Origin: Rotaria sordida
Lineage: Eukaryota; Rotifera; Eurotatoria; Philodinida; Philodinidae
Direction: 5' to 3'
Length of the DNA: 64,000 nt
Assembly (NCBI GenBank): GCA_905250125.1
Contig: CAJNOL010000142.1
Coordinates: 1-64,000 of the forward strand
The position numbers were made by a program, and so were the translations under genes. Positions within the stretch are counted from its first letter, which is position 1; each line of letters opens with the position of its first letter. This document shows positions 50,966 to 63,424 of the stretch, piece by piece. The notes beneath the pieces are model-generated. The model was not told where the DNA came from, did no database searches, and saw only the letters and a program-made list of their open reading frames with translations.

Positions 50966-51952
50966 TCACGGTGCAATAGTTCGTTTCAATGTTTGACCAC
51001 TTTCCATTGTTGAATCTGGTTTAAGTCCTTTGTAAAGTGATCGTAATACTTGTATTTCATTCATTAATAAATCTACACGATCATTTAACATGCGATTTTC
51101 TTCTGTTAATTTATTCATTTGTACTTCACTTGTTTTTTGTTTTTCTTTGGTTTTCATTCGACTTTTTTTAACTGCTTCATTATTTTTTACACGTCGAGTA
51201 TGATAATCGTCTGAGTATTTAATAACTTGTTTATTTCCAAAGCGTGCTACTTTACCAGCTGGACCACTTTTTTTCACTGTACGTCGAATAACATTATCAT
51301 GTTCACTATAGTCAGATTGTGGTGAACTAACTGAAGAAATTGTTGTGTCATCATGTGATGATTCAAATGGTAATGATGAAGATATTTCCTGTGCAGGATA
51401 TTGTTCCATAGGAACATTAGTAAGTTCTTGAATTGTCATTGTTGGATCGAAATCGAGGAGTTGATCAAATGTTATAGAATCGTCGGGTATATTTTCAAAT
51501 AAGTCACTGTCAAAGTCAAGATCAGGTATAGGTGTCGTTACGGTAGTATTATCAAGAATTTGTTGAATAAATGAGAAATCGCCGAAAGGTGGTAGATCTA
51601 ATGATGGTTCAAGATTTGTGTAAGTCGGCGATGCCAAAGGAGTAGATTCGCTATTAAAGACACTTATAAGTGACCCGTCGGAACTGTGTACCTGAAGTGA
51701 AGATGAGAGTTTTAATTGATTTTTTATATTCATTATAGCTTCATTATATGCTGCCGCTGAGAGTTTTATATTATCTGTTTGATTCTTAAAGTTCTCTTCC
51801 TTCTCTATTATATCTGTAGGTTCATATTTAATAAATGGATCATAATGATCATCCTTACCAAATCTGAAGGTGCAGCTGATTTCGTCGGGTATTGCAGCGA
51901 ATCTATCGCTTCCTGGCTGAACAGTGATTGTGGAATACTTAGTGTTGTACAT
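50966..51952 (-). CDS. CEBP-like: C/EBP-like bZIP transcription factor
   Basis: Single exon, 328 aa, starting MYNTKYSTITVQPG. The C-terminal bZIP has the basic region YSDDYHTRRVKNNEAVKKSR and a zipper (VQMNKLTEENRMLNDRVDLL, then MNEIQVLRSLYKGL), the C/EBP pattern; such factors bind palindromic TTGCGCAA-type sites as dimers. FIKYEPTDII near residue 43 matches the [IVL]KxEP regulatory and SUMO-acceptor motif known in C/EBP proteins. The middle is acidic and Ser/Pro-rich, as expected of an activation domain. The start is the first ATG downstream of a TATA box about 250 bp upstream. An overlapping frame (51808-52119) has no ATG. A GTAAGG at 51858-51853 could serve as a cryptic donor, but no intron is needed. 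Confidence 0.88.
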   Translation of the reverse strand: MYNTKYSTITVQPGSDRFAAIPDEISCTFRFGKDDHYDPFIKYEPTDIIEKEENFKNQTDNIKLSAAAYNEAIMNIKNQLKLSSSLQVHSSDGSLISVFNSESTPLASPTYTNLEPSLDLPPFGDFSFIQQILDNTTVTTPIPDLDFDSDLFENIPDDSITFDQLLDFDPTMTIQELTNVPMEQYPAQEISSSLPFESSHDDTTISSVSSPQSDYSEHDNVIRRTVKKSGPAGKVARFGNKQVIKYSDDYHTRRVKNNEAVKKSRMKTKEKQKTSEVQMNKLTEENRMLNDRVDLLMNEIQVLRSLYKGLKPDSTMESGQTLKRTIAP

Positions 51953-52197
51953 GTTGTTTGTGTTGAATCGTCAAAGAATGAGAATGGTGAATAAGCCGTT
52001 ATAACTTTTTTCTCTTGTTCTTTTGTATTCGACAGGGTTAATGTCGCTTGATAAATACGGTCTTGTGTACAGATATGAACTTTCACCGTTTTAGTTGTTG
52101 AAAAATTGGTCGAAGACAACTTTTTGAATGTTGGTTGCTGTGTGTGAGTAAGTGAGTGTACGTCGATAGAAGTGGTCGTAATGTTGAAATTTATTCG

Positions 52198-52206
52198 CTT
52201 TTTATA
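52198..52206 (-). promoter_or_regulatory. TATA box of the C/EBP-like gene
   Basis: TATAAAAAG on the minus strand in a locally GC-rich setting (CCCCTATAAAAAGCG), unusual for this AT-rich DNA. It lies about 246 bp upstream of the first ATG (51952), and no other ATG occurs on the minus strand between about 52140 and that start. Transcription would start near 52170. Confidence 0.65.
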
Positions 52207-55200
52207 GGGGCGTTCTTTTTTCTACGTTTCTCTATTTTTTTCTCGTTTTTTTTGTAAGTTTCGTAATTACAGATATTGAAATTGCACCATAGACTGTAAT
52301 CGTGAGTCATGTTTCTCTCTCTTTCTCTCCTTGTTTTCTTTCCAAGCTTCTCTTTTTCGCCATTTCTCGTTCACTTAGAAGAGGAGAAAGGAAGAAGAAA
52401 GAAAGATCTAGACAGTAAATAGACAGAGAAAAACAACCAACGTATTGTTAACGACATGAGTCATGAAAAAAAAATACGAAAGAAAAAACCCTACTAATAA
52501 AACAATGTTATGATGCGTGAATGTTAGACTTGTGTTCGTAGCTACGATGTGTATTAATGACGTGTAATGTAGAATTTATCTCAGCTTACGTGGCATGACT
52601 ATGAATCAAGATACATAAACATATATTTAAATGTAAAAGAAAATTAAAAATATATAGTTATATTAAAATTAATGCATAAAATGAAGGAATAATTTTTTCT
52701 AGTGTATATATATATATATGTAAATTGTTAAAAAAAAGGTATTGCATGAGAGAAATGACGTAGTTATGTTGTTCTTACACAATTACATGATTTTTTTACA
52801 CAATCAAGAAAAGATAAACATATGTTTTTAGTTCTCGTATTTTCTTGATTTATATAATTTAAATTTTGATACGATGGAAAAAAAAATACCTTGAATTTTA
52901 ATTTAAATTATATGAAGAAATTGAAAATGAAAATTAATGAATCAATGAAATAGAACGGTAATTATTCATTTAATGAAAATTCAATAGGTAAATAATACAC
53001 AAAAAACAAAAAATAATTTTTTTTAAAAATTTTATCAATCAATGATATTAAACTAATTTTTATTCATTGGTTTGAACAATTAAGATCATCGTAAAGAATA
53101 ATCAAAGCAATTTTTTATTAAGTAAACTTTTTAGAAGCAATTTTGTTTCTTATCACAATATGATTTTGAAATACATCACCACGAATAATGAATATCTTAA
53201 GAGTATTATTCAGTTTTATATTAAACGATAAAATCAATTCATAAAATTATATCTTTTTAGTTAAGATAGTAATGTAATCCATCTGAGGCTATTTTTCAAT
53301 CTTATTATAAAAACATCATCGACTTTTAATACTATTCAATGAACACATCAATATAATAAATATGTTTTTAATATAGTATTGTTGTATTCTATTTAATTTA
53401 TATCGTTACCATTTTTTGTATTATGAACTATTCAAACAGTTAACTGATATTTTCAAGATAGAGTTTTTTTTTTATCACATCGTTCATGTATGTGCGGTTA
53501 TTTCAGTGTTTTATCCAGTATAGGAGCGGCGCCCCTATGAAAATTAGATCAGCTCTATTGGATTTTGTGGTTATTGTACCAAATTCTATGTGTCTTGACT
53601 TTCGAAAATTGGTGGTTGTCTTACCGGAGTTCTAAGTCGCTCCTTCGGACGAGAAGATCTAGATAAAACATTAGGTTGTATATATCATGTGCATATCCAT
53701 TGTATGCAAAACTTAATTCTCATGACGATGCACATCTTTTTTTTTCTTTGTATATAATCCTTAGACAAACTTTATACAATGAAATTGATATTATGTGAAT
53801 GTGCATATTTTAATATCATACTGTTTTTGTTATTTTCTTGGTTTCGTTTTGGATTTATGTGATTTTTTTTGTTAAGAAACTTGTACAGATGAGTAGATTT
53901 TTTACATTAATATTTTTATTTATAGTTGTAATAATTACATCTATTGTTAATATTGATATTATTAAATTTAAATTGAAGTTATTATTATGTACAGGAATAT
54001 TTATTATTCGATCATAATGAATAAAATAAATTCATTTGTTGATATTTTTCTTCGGAAATTCAAAAAAAAGGAAAAAATAAAACTAATAACTAAATTGAAT
54101 CTTTTTTCAATTCTAATAAATCGAAATTCTTTTTATATTTTTGAGGATTACAATGATTTGATACTAGTAAACATTATTCCTTTTTCATCAAAAGAAAATG
54201 ACTTTGCATATTCGATTATATGATAACGAGTATTTTAGTTGATAACATAATACTTTTTTTTTTTTCATTTACTATTTCATCATCTCAATGATCAAATCTG
54301 ACTCATCAAAGTTAATGATAAATATTTGCTTTGTCACTATTACTGGTAGTCGAATTCAGAATATTGTAGATAAGTCTCTTCTGAAGTTTGTTCAGTAAAA
54401 GTGAAAAATTTTCCATTATTTTTACTAGTTAAGGTCAATGTAACCTGTGAGAGATGGTTACCTTTGGACTCATAATAAAATTCTAATTTTCTGCACATTA
54501 TGATGCAATGAATGATGCAAGCTAAAGAATACTGCTAAAATGATGCAGATTAAATGTCACTGATGTACAATTAAAATTCATTTTTATATATTCATTTGAA
54601 AGGATACAATATCTTATTTTGCACTGACTCATGCTGGATAATTTAATTTATTAGGAAAAGTATATAGAAATGAAATGTTTATCTTTAGGGTTAGGTTAGG
54701 TCACGTCCCTTATCTTATTATTGTTAACCATTAGCTAATGCTTAATTGAGTAATTTGAATATTATCATTGATGAATTTTCTCATATTAATGGTTTTTTAT
54801 TTCTGTAAAATTATTCTCATAATCATATCAGTTGAATTTCTTGGAAATAGGATCTTATAATGTCATATTATCTCCGCTTATTCATTTGATATAATGAATA
54901 CAAAAAAACCATGTGAATCGAAGAGAGAATGTTGTTCTATTTTTATCGTCATCAATTAATCGAAATATGTATTGGATTTACATCTCGACCGTAATGAATG
55001 AGAGTTGAGGAGATTTATTTTTTTTACAAGGAACTATTAAGTTTTTTCATGACATATAAGAGGCTTTAAATGTACTTAAACTGAATCATCATTTAGAAGA
55101 ATCAGCTATCGTTTTTACATGCATTTCTTTGATTTAACAGTACGATAAATACCAGAATCTATTGAAAAATCTTAAGAAAATAGTAACTATTGAAAAATTC

Positions 55201-55369
55201 AAATAAGATTTGATTTGATGGTTTTAATCAATTGTTGTTTTCAACAGCCAATAGAAGCAAATCAAAACATATTTCACGAATTTGAATCAATAAATACAAA
55301 TCTGATGCTGTACAATACTATTCGAAATCATTATCACAAGGTATTTTTGATTGTTTTTCCCATGATGGC

Positions 55370-55914
55370 AAGTATCTAACTCCAATCCAAATAGTGCTTT
55401 CAATAGTCAATAAAATTTTCTATCAGATGCACTTATTCAAGGTCTCATAGTTGACCTATGTGCGAAAGTTTTCTGAAAAAACTTATCACGGTACTGTTTA
55501 GATCACAGAAAATGTTGTGAGAACTCGTTTCTAATAGTAATGTCTATAAAAGAGCACCAAAATTCTAAACACTGTAAGGAGTCACTGCGTTTTTTACGAG
55601 CTTCTCTTACAGTGTTACCAGCATTACAAAAAGTACATTTCTGCCATTTTCAGGATAAATTTTTCCTTTTTGGCCTGTTTTGTTATACTTGTAACTTTGT
55701 AATTTGAGATCGTACAACACGCAGCGACCTCTCACATTGTTCAGAATTTTGTGGTCTTTCAAACGATAATGTTAGCAGCGAACTCTCACAATGTCTTATA
55801 AAATCTGAAAACTTTCACATGTAGTTCAACTATGATACATTGAATATATTGTATCTGATAGAAAACTTTAATGGTTATCGAAATCACCACTATTTGGTTT
55901 TGAGTTAGGTATTC
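55370..55914. repeat. 545 bp foldback repeat
   Basis: The left arm contains CCAAATAGTG (near 55387), AATTTTCTATCAGAT, CATAGTTGACCTATGTG and GAAAGTTTTCTG. The right arm has their inverted counterparts CACTATTTGG (near 55887), ATCTGATAGAAAACTTT, CACATGTAGTTCAACTATG and GAAAACTTTCACA. The centre is near 55630. No coding capacity; a diverged palindromic MITE. Confidence 0.75.
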
Positions 55915-56842
55915 GATATTATGACAAAAAAATTCGAAATATTTTGTTTCCGATAATTTTGAGCAATACTCTATGTTTCAATATAAAATTATGTTTTTAA
56001 ATATATATAAAGCTTTGACGTCATTCTTTTCTTCATTCAAATGATTTATTTGTTTTTGAAGAACTATGATAATTGAAAACAACAATAGAAAAAAGAAAAA
56101 AGAAAGAAAGACAAACAATGACATTGCCCTTGTTATCATGGCTTTAAGTAGATTTCTTTTCAATTGGATGATATGTTTAAATGCTGTCTGACAATTGTAT
56201 CATCGATGCGTGATCTAATCAGATATTGTACTAGTCAACGATCTTGGCATTGTTCTTTCCAGATTCTTGAGTTACTTTGTTATCAGACAAGATTCTTTTA
56301 CCATTCCTTTTATACATGATTCTTGTCTGGAAAAAACTAATCTTGACTTTTTTGGTAAGATTCTTGTATTCTTGAGTTTCTTGCTTGTTTCTTTTTACTT
56401 ATATTTCTTATGAGATTTCCTTTTTTTTCTGTCTTGAATTTTATATGTTGATTAGAAAAAATAATAAATAATACAAACAACTAATCTACATAAAAATAAA
56501 AAACAAAAAATTTAATTAATATATATGTTGTTTACACTAAAAATATCTAATTATTATTACAATTCATTTTCTTTATATTTATCATTTGGAATTGATAATA
56601 ATTGACATGTCGCTAGGCCATAATTTTAATTACATTGTTTTCCGAAAACTCTAAAATCAGCTATAATGTGACTCATTAATATATATTGATGAATCCATTG
56701 TTACTATCAAATAATTTCACTTACCTAATATTGCCATACAAATCAAACATTGTTTGACAAGAATGTTTATTGTTCGTTTAAATGAATACAACAACTATTA
56801 TATATCACTATTTGAAAATGAATATATTCTACAAATGTTGAT

Positions 56843-57206
56843 ACATACATATGACAATGCCCAATCTGACTGGGTGACCCAATTTACTTTTTTTCTATTA
56901 TCAATCAAAAAACCTTATCATGTTCGGGTCAAATTATTACCCACATTGCTAAAGTACTAAATTTAAAATATTAGCTGTTGATGGCTGTCTTACTTGAAAT
57001 TAATGAGCCCCTTAAAAACAACAGGACACGATTTCAGTGACTGAATAATTTCATATATGACAGCCATCAATAGCTAATATTTTATATTTAGTAGTTTAGC
57101 GATGAAAGTGATAATCTGGCCCGAACATGATTAGGTTTTTAGCCCATAATAGGAAGAAAGCAAATTGGGTCACTAGGTCAGACTAGGTATTCCCATAGAT
57201 GAACAC
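56843..57206. repeat. About 360 bp foldback repeat
   Basis: The left arm includes CTGGGTGACCCAATTTACTT, CATGTTCGGGTCA and TAAAATATTAGCTGTTGATG. The right arm has the inverted CATCAATAGCTAATATTTTA, TGGCCCGAACATG and AAGCAAATTGGGTCACTAGG. The arms are about 150-160 bp at roughly 85 percent identity by eye, centred near 57020. No target duplication set. Confidence 0.82.
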
Positions 57207-60200
57207 AGACATCACGTGACTTGTCTTGAAGATCAAAGAAGAGTCTTTTTATTTCTTTTCTATGAAAAGAATCTTGACTGATCGATTGAGAAAAATAAGA
57301 ATCTGACCAGAATAGATCTAAGAACGTCGATTAGTATGTCAATGAGTATTTTGTTCTTTATAAATGTCAATGATCTTTCTTTATAATAACTAGAACATAT
57401 AAATATCCAGAGGCTTAATAATAAAAATGATTATTTATACTTACATTATTTCAATTTGACTTTATCTATCTAATTTAAATATATTTATTTGTAGAATTCA
57501 ATTTTTTTTTTTTTTTGAATCAATTATTATTTAAAATCATTATAAGCAAAAACAAAAAATCATTTCAATAAATCAATATTATTATTATTCATTTTTATTT
57601 TCTAACTGATTAATATATAAAAATAGATTTGATTTGTAAAATAATTGACGTAACTAATAAATGTTAATACATAATTGTCTATATATGTGCAATCATGGCA
57701 TTTCAAGTGATTGTTATTGAAAAGATGTGACACCTGTCAATTCATATACATTTATTCGTGAAAATAATATTACTAAGTGTTTATATCAACAATAGATATG
57801 TTGTTTCTTCGTCATATCAAATTATAGAACAACAAGCATCATCTTATATATAAAAAAAAGAAAAAGGAAAAGGTCTCAATAAATCCACCTCTATTCAATC
57901 ATAGCTTTAAATGTCTTTGATAGCAACACATTATTGTACAATAACAAGTCATCATTTACAAGGTCTACCATCATCTCTGTATTTTTTAAGACAACATCAA
58001 TTGACGATGATATGCATTCCAAAAAATATTAATAGTAAAATAAACGATAAAGATGATTATAATAAACTAAGGAAAAGGAAATATTCCATATGTGTAATAT
58101 GATAGATCGAAAAATAGTTGAAAGCTATTAACAGAAAAAAAATCTTATATATGAATAAGAATCGTCTATTTCGACCTTGATTATTGCTTAATATGATTGT
58201 TAGATGATATTATTCTTATTTTATGTCCTTGTTGATAAAAAATACTATTGAGAGATTTAGAAAGAAAGAAAAAAAAAATCTACAACGATAATGTCAAAAT
58301 TAGTTTATACTTATTCAAAGATAGACTAATCATTGAATTCAATGTCAAACAAAGCATAAATTTTTCGTTCCACATCAGTAATGTCACATATTTTCTTTTA
58401 TATATATATCTGATTGAATATTCTGCTTTATCAATACTATGATAATATATTGCAGAGAAGAAAAAAAAACAATCAAAAGAAGAAAAAAAATTCTGCACGT
58501 ACGAACATCAATAAAATATTGCCATCGAATCATTCGATTTCAGCTCGCGTCAGAAAGATCGGAAAAGAGATTTCTCTTTTTTTTATCATGAAATGCATTT
58601 AAGACGAATACAAAATAATCATCCAAAGGTCTGATTTGATAGATGAAGTGATGCGAATGTCACTTATTATTATTCTTATGCTTTCTTTTTATTTTTTATT
58701 TTTTTTTTTTTTCTAAGTATGTCTCATATTAATAACAAATTGCTATTTTGTCAATCAAGACGGTTCAGATGTCAACTTCTCTTCTGATTACAGATGTGCG
58801 TGTTTATGAATTTTTTTTACTCGTATCTTTCAATATATCAACAAATACATCATTCATTTTTGTTACCAAATACTAAATACAAGTAAAACATCTATTTTTA
58901 TGTTTATAAAAAAACAAAAAATGACGTATTTTTCTAAATAGCATGTGATTTTTTTTTGAATCAAACCATATGTGCATCATCACTCACATATGCTGTAGGT
59001 TATATAAATGACTTCGATGTGTATATATATATATATATATATAGATATATTGTTACTCGATTTTGTTTTTGCGATTTCTTTCTCTTTTTTTTATTTTCTT
59101 AATAATGAATAAACTATTAGAATCATCGTCATGATTGAGTCAGTCAGGAGCACTCGAACTATTCTTTTAGTTTCTCAAGTATCAAGAACGATGCAACGTC
59201 TATGATCTGAAGCAGTTCGTTAGACTGAATAATGCAGTTTCTTTTACTATTACTTTCTCCTGTTACTATCAAATAGACATTAAATTGTTGCTCTTTTTTT
59301 CTTTCTTATTGCCGTATTCTGGCGCATTTTATCAACGATTATTTGATTATCATCTCCTTACGATTGATGGCATACATGCAAGATGATTGCTGCTTATATG
59401 AATAAAAAAAAAACTAATACCAGTGACTGTATGATGGTATTCGCCCTATGAGACAAATCGGAGTATAAAGAGATATCTTAACGAGCATTCCTTCTTCATA
59501 TATAACGACAGCGAGATCGAGATCAATACCATACTTCTACAATAGTCAATGTCAACAAAATATTAAATGCAATTACGAATAATCCAGTGAATAACCCTGA
59601 CTGAGAAAGTATGTTTACATATCGATCTTATAAAGTGTTGTTCTGTTTCGACATTTTCTGCTTTTCTCTCAAACGTAAATGATTCTCTTTATTAAAGAAT
59701 CTACTGTGATCAACATATAAATATGTTAATCGCAGCGGAATTGAGATCTCAAAAAAAAATTCTGTAAGCGACAGAAAAAAACAACATCAATCGTGTTAAA
59801 TATAGATGACTGACGACAAACGATAGAGATAAAGATATTACTTCATTGAAGTGCGCTAATCGGCATAAACATATATATATATATATATACTGTTGATGAA
59901 CATACACCCGCCGACATACTTATTTCCGACAATAAATGACCTACTTTCCTCGATTTCGAAAATAACACTAAAGGTTAATATTTAGACTGGTTTTTTTTTT
60001 GACCGTAGACATACTAGTGATTTAAATATGTATTGCGTGTTACTAAAATAATATCCTGACACCATCTCCTTCACTTAATCTCTAGCTTTCGTCATATTCC
60101 CCAATGGTTGTAATTCCAAATTACAAATCCACCATAGTATTTCATGCCAGGCACGATCTATTTAATTCCATGGATATTTTTCATTCTGCTTTCTGTTTCT

Positions 60201-61727
60201 TTTTCTCTGCTATTGAATTTTTTCAAGATATAAAATAAATTTAATAATTTTTCTTCTTATATTCTTGTCTGTTTCATATAATCTCAATGAGTTGATTATA
60301 AATATTAAAGATTATCATCAATTATTAGTAATCGACGCAAATAGATATATATATATATAATGACTCAAAAAAGAAAAGCATAGTAGATGTTTTCTTTCAA
60401 AAATTTCTTTTTTTTCTTGCATTATTTAGTTTAGCCAATATGTTATTTATTTAGAATAAAGAAAAAAAAAAAAAAGAAAAGTTTCTGATGCGAAAAAGAG
60501 TATGTCTCCGCTATCATCTCTTTTTTTGTTCTTCTTATTTTCTTAATAAATCACTCTCGCTGAATGTAAGTAGATACATATTGATCTTGAACGTTGTCTC
60601 TCGTTTTATCTATTTTTGTGTTTCTTTTATGTATGTATGTTCCTCTCTAACATAAATCATTATTGGCACTAGCCTAATGAAGAAAGTGAAAAAAAAATAG
60701 GCAGTTGAGAGATGTTTCCTTGTTAGCTACAGGAAATTTCTTCTTTAGCTTAGAATTTGTTATTTTCTTTAGCAAAACAATAAACCAAACGTATTATTTG
60801 TCTGAACTTATGCAAATAAGAAATAAGAAAAAATTCCTATTTTTATACTTTTTTTTTTTTGTTTTTTCTTCCTTATATAAAGTTAGATGTAGTGAATGCT
60901 ATCGTACTTCTTTTTAGTTTTCAGGCATATTGGTGCAATAAAAATTCTTGTGAGTTATTAACACATCATTGCATACATTCAGGTAAGAGAGGAAAAAAAA
61001 AACATCTTTATCTAGATTTTAGATTTATGTTTTTTTTGTTTTTCTTTATATTACATATAATAATATAAAATCTCTATTCTATTTAGAATATTCAAATTAA
61101 TTACAACAGTTATTTTATTGCAATAATATTTATATCTTGTTTTGACATAATAATCTTTGAGAATAGAAGTTACAAATTTAATCATTTTAATTTTAGTAGT
61201 CTTGGTAACAAGAAGAGGATTCGTGCATATTGTAATATTTATCTGATTGAAAGAAGAAAAAAAAGAAGAAAACTAAGTAGAATAAGAGCTGTCACAGCGA
61301 GAAAAAAAAGTAGTTAACTAAATTACATATTGTCGTGTCATCCGATTTGTTCCTTCTCTTGGATAGACAGTTTGAGAAAAAAAAAGCCGATTATTAGAAA
61401 TTCCTATCGTTGCGGTTGTCGTCTTGCTTTCTTTTTTTTGCTTTAGAATAGATCTATTGCGACCTAGCTTGTTAGTCTTAGACTAAAGTAATATCCATTG
61501 TCTCCTTCGATTATTTTATTTAGATGCCAAAAAAAGAAAAAGAAGAAGAAGAAGAACCAATGATGACAAGTATGACTACATGTCTAATTAGTTCCGCTGA
61601 AAGACAAATAAGAGAAAAGAATTTTTTTTTATTGAAATCTAAAACCAAGATTTAATTTAATAGTTTTATTTTTCTTCTAGACAAACTTATTTTTCATATG
61701 AAGTTTTATGAATACAGATGACGATTG

Positions 61728-63424
61728 ATGTCGCTCAATTGTTCTGCCGAACCGAAATTAATCGATTCTTCTACAGTTTCTATCAAATATATAGTCGGTG
61801 GATGGCTTACATTACTTTTTTGTTCATTTGGTAAAAAAAAAAAAAAACAAAAAAATAAAAAGAGAACAAGACATTATTTTCTAAACTTTAGGTATTGTTA
61901 CCAATATTTTCACGGTTATTGTTCTATCACATCCACGTATGCGAAATAGTTCTACACATGTTTATCTAATGGCATTATCTGTATGCAATATATTTCTTTT
62001 GGCTGGTCTAATGATTAATTATTCATTAAAATCTATTGGTAAAAAAACAAAATATTTTCGAATTTTATTAATAATCTAATATATATATATATAAATATAT
62101 ATCTTGTTATATCTTTTAAATAGCTTCCTATCCTGAACTATTAGCATATTTACGTCGACCGGATCGAATAAATAGAAATGCTTTATTAGCTAATGCTTAT
62201 GAACAATTTTATGCACATGTTGCACCACTTACAACACCATTATTATCAATGCTTTTACTTTCAAGTACTTATTTAACTGTTCTACTTAGTGGTGATCGTT
62301 ATTTTTTAATTTGTTGGCCATTAATAGCTGAAAAAGTTCGTACACGTAAAATGGCATTACGTTTAGTATTACTTGTTTTTATCATTGTTAATGTTTATAT
62401 ATTACCACATTGGTTTGAATATCGTACAGCAACAAGACATATAAAAACAATTCATGCAATAACAAATTTTACATTTAATAATGATACAGCTCCTACAATT
62501 ATTTTTACAAGTAAACTTGTTGAATTAACATATACAAGTCTTGGTTCAAATGCAATATATTTATCAATATATCGTTTTTATTTAAATGTTCCTATAACAT
62601 TTGTTATACCATTTACATTATTAACATTATGTAATGGTAGTATGATTCATCAATTATTATTAATAAGAAAGAAAAAAAAACGTTTAGGTCATCGTATGAA
62701 AGCTGATATACGTATAACAATAATGTTAATTGTCATTGTTTTAACATTTATGTTATGTCGTTCAGTTAATTTATTTGTTAATTTATTTGTACAATTATCA
62801 CCATGTTTAAATCAAAATTCTCTTCAACGTTTTAATACATTTGCAAATTTATTAATTGCATTTAATGGTTTTGTTAATTTCTTTTTATTTGCTGTATTTG
62901 GTCAACGTTTTCGTGAAATGGTTTTATATATTTTTTTTCGTCGTGGACAATATCCTTTCTTATCTGCATTAGATGGTATAAGTGCACATCGAACTGGTCC
63001 ATCTGGAGGATTACCAATATTAGATGCTATACGTAGATCATCAAGACGTTTATCAACTAATGATTCAGATATTTGGGCAGCTATAGCACGTCGACGATCA
63101 TCAGCAACAATGGCTGTTTTATATAATCCATCAGATAATCGACCAAGATCAGCATCAAATTCAATGGTAGATTCAGCACATTTACACATTCCAAAATATA
63201 TAAATGATGATAAACAAAATATATCAAATTCATCAATAAATATGACTGAATCACCTTTTCCAAATTCATCATATCAACAATTATCAACAAATCATAATAC
63301 AACAATAACATATAATTTAACTGTACCGAATGAAAATCGTCTAAAAATTTCAACTCCAAGTTGTATGAAAAAGAAAACTGATGATTTGACACCAGCAACA
63401 GCACATCGTGTCAAATTTGTTTAA
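61728..63424 (+). CDS. Rhodopsin-class GPCR, FMRFamide/peptide-receptor-like
   Basis: Three exons (61728-61830, 61892-62038, 62124-63424) give 516 aa with seven predicted helices. TM1 is at about 20-46 with GIVTN; TM2 has HVYLMALSVCNIFLLAGL; TM3 ends in GDRYFLICWP (DRY at 141-143). TM6 is preceded by RMKADIRIT and contains TFMLCRSVNLFVN. TM7 ends NGFVNFFLFAVFGQRFREM, the NFxxxxxFGxxFR pattern of invertebrate FMRFamide-receptor-like GPCRs. The cytoplasmic tail is long (about 160 aa), Ser/Asn-rich, with RRSS clusters that could be kinase sites. The cysteines that usually bridge the top of TM3 to the second extracellular loop are both absent, and the CWxP motif of TM6 reads CRSV. The start at MSLNC has Asn glycosylation sequon NCS; the codon upstream is TTG. 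Ligand unknown. Confidence 0.85.

Larger units (their letters stand above)
52207..61727. other. 9.5 kb gene-poor region upstream of the C/EBP-like and GPCR genes
   Basis: No supported coding sequence. It contains poly-A and poly-T runs, AT microsatellites (for example 59021-59044, 59871-59890) and two long foldback repeats, annotated separately. A GC-rich island near 53518-53656 stands out from the AT-rich surroundings. The ends of the region must carry the regulatory DNA of the divergently oriented C/EBP-like and GPCR genes. Confidence 0.45.

Noticed and set aside
51808-52119. 103-codon minus-strand frame upstream of and overlapping the C/EBP-like gene
   Set aside because: It opens at a TTG and contains no ATG before the overlap; the first ATG below the TATA box is that of the 328 aa frame, which also contains the family's KxEP motif. 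Kept only as a finding.
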